From: Pedobacter lusitanus
GTDB lineage: Bacteria > Bacteroidota > Bacteroidia > Sphingobacteriales > Sphingobacteriaceae
DNA length: 64,000 bases
NCBI RefSeq assembly: GCF_040026395.1
Contig: NZ_CP157278.1
Span: 2,728,001-2,792,000 of the forward strand
Direction of reading: 5' to 3'
The translations under genes were made by a program, and so were the position numbers. The notes beneath the pieces are model-generated. The model saw only the letters and a list, made by a program, of their open reading frames with translations. It was not told the DNA's origin and searched no databases. This document shows positions 63,960 to 64,000 of the stretch, in pieces. Position 1 is the first letter of the stretch, and each line of letters opens with the position of its first letter.

Positions 63960-64000
63960 ATAAAATTAGCTTTGTATAAATTCTGATCATCAAAATGTTT

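Overview
The window looks like chromosomal DNA from a Bacteroidota of the Sphingobacteriaceae, most likely Pedobacter or a close relative. The basis is SusC/SusD and FecR systems, TonB-dependent receptors with carboxypeptidase-regulatory N-domains, TAnnTTTG (-7) promoter elements, little Shine-Dalgarno sequence, AT-rich intergenic DNA and a 6S-like RNA between zapA and rny. This is an inference from gene content; no 16S rRNA gene is present.

Layout. 1-2.3 kb: 5' part of an Oar-like TonB receptor. 2.3-8.9 kb: housekeeping block on the minus strand (Mpo1-like protein, RNase Y, 6S-like RNA, ZapA with a coiled-coil partner, PheT, RadC, S20). 9.2-9.8 kb: a ParE-type toxin-antitoxin pair whose toxin is frameshifted. 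9.8-16.1 kb: a LytTR regulator, TonB receptor, parallel beta-helix lipoprotein and diheme cytochrome lipoprotein. 16.2-16.6 kb: an intergenic region with eight phased 11-bp units. 16.6-19.9 kb: an ALDH3-like dehydrogenase and a two-gene AAA ATPase/TOPRIM-like module that may be a defence system. 20.0-22.4 kb: a 52-bp tandem repeat, each copy a tiny ORF, leading directly into purN, then purH. 22.5-28.2 kb: the mreBCD-mrdA-rodA elongasome cluster. 28.2-31.6 kb: an acidic protein, thymidine kinase and a GT39-like membrane protein. 32-34 kb: an XRE regulator and two tandem paralogues of unknown family.

34.6-43.0 kb: an ECF sigma/FecR/SusC/SusD unit followed by a HGSNAT-like membrane acyltransferase, with no glycoside hydrolase. 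It ends at a hairpin carrying inverted DnaA-box sequences. 43.1-47.1 kb: a minus-strand operon for a GntP permease, a RidA protein, a D-threonine-aldolase-like enzyme and an M19 dipeptidase, probably for D-amino acid or dipeptide use. 47.4-51.9 kb: a GMC oxidoreductase with its subunit 3, a DUF417 membrane protein, an AraC regulator and a small membrane protein. 52-53.2 kb: a secreted M19 dipeptidase. 53.2-59.1 kb: two identical tRNA-Phe genes with their own promoters and terminators, flanking DUF779, an aldehyde dehydrogenase, an AraC regulator, a frameshifted outer-membrane protein and a lipoprotein. 59.3-64 kb: two Fe-S oxidoreductase subunits, a YycJ-like metallo-hydrolase, two conserved proteins of unknown function and MtgA.

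No rRNA operon, insertion sequence, integrase or CRISPR array was seen. The strongest unexplained signals are the 11-bp phased array (16363-16452), the minigene-like repeat before purN (20018-20225), the ATPase/TOPRIM pair, the beta-helix/diheme cytochrome locus, the two-module paralogues (32299-33975) and the DnaA-box cluster (43061-43100).
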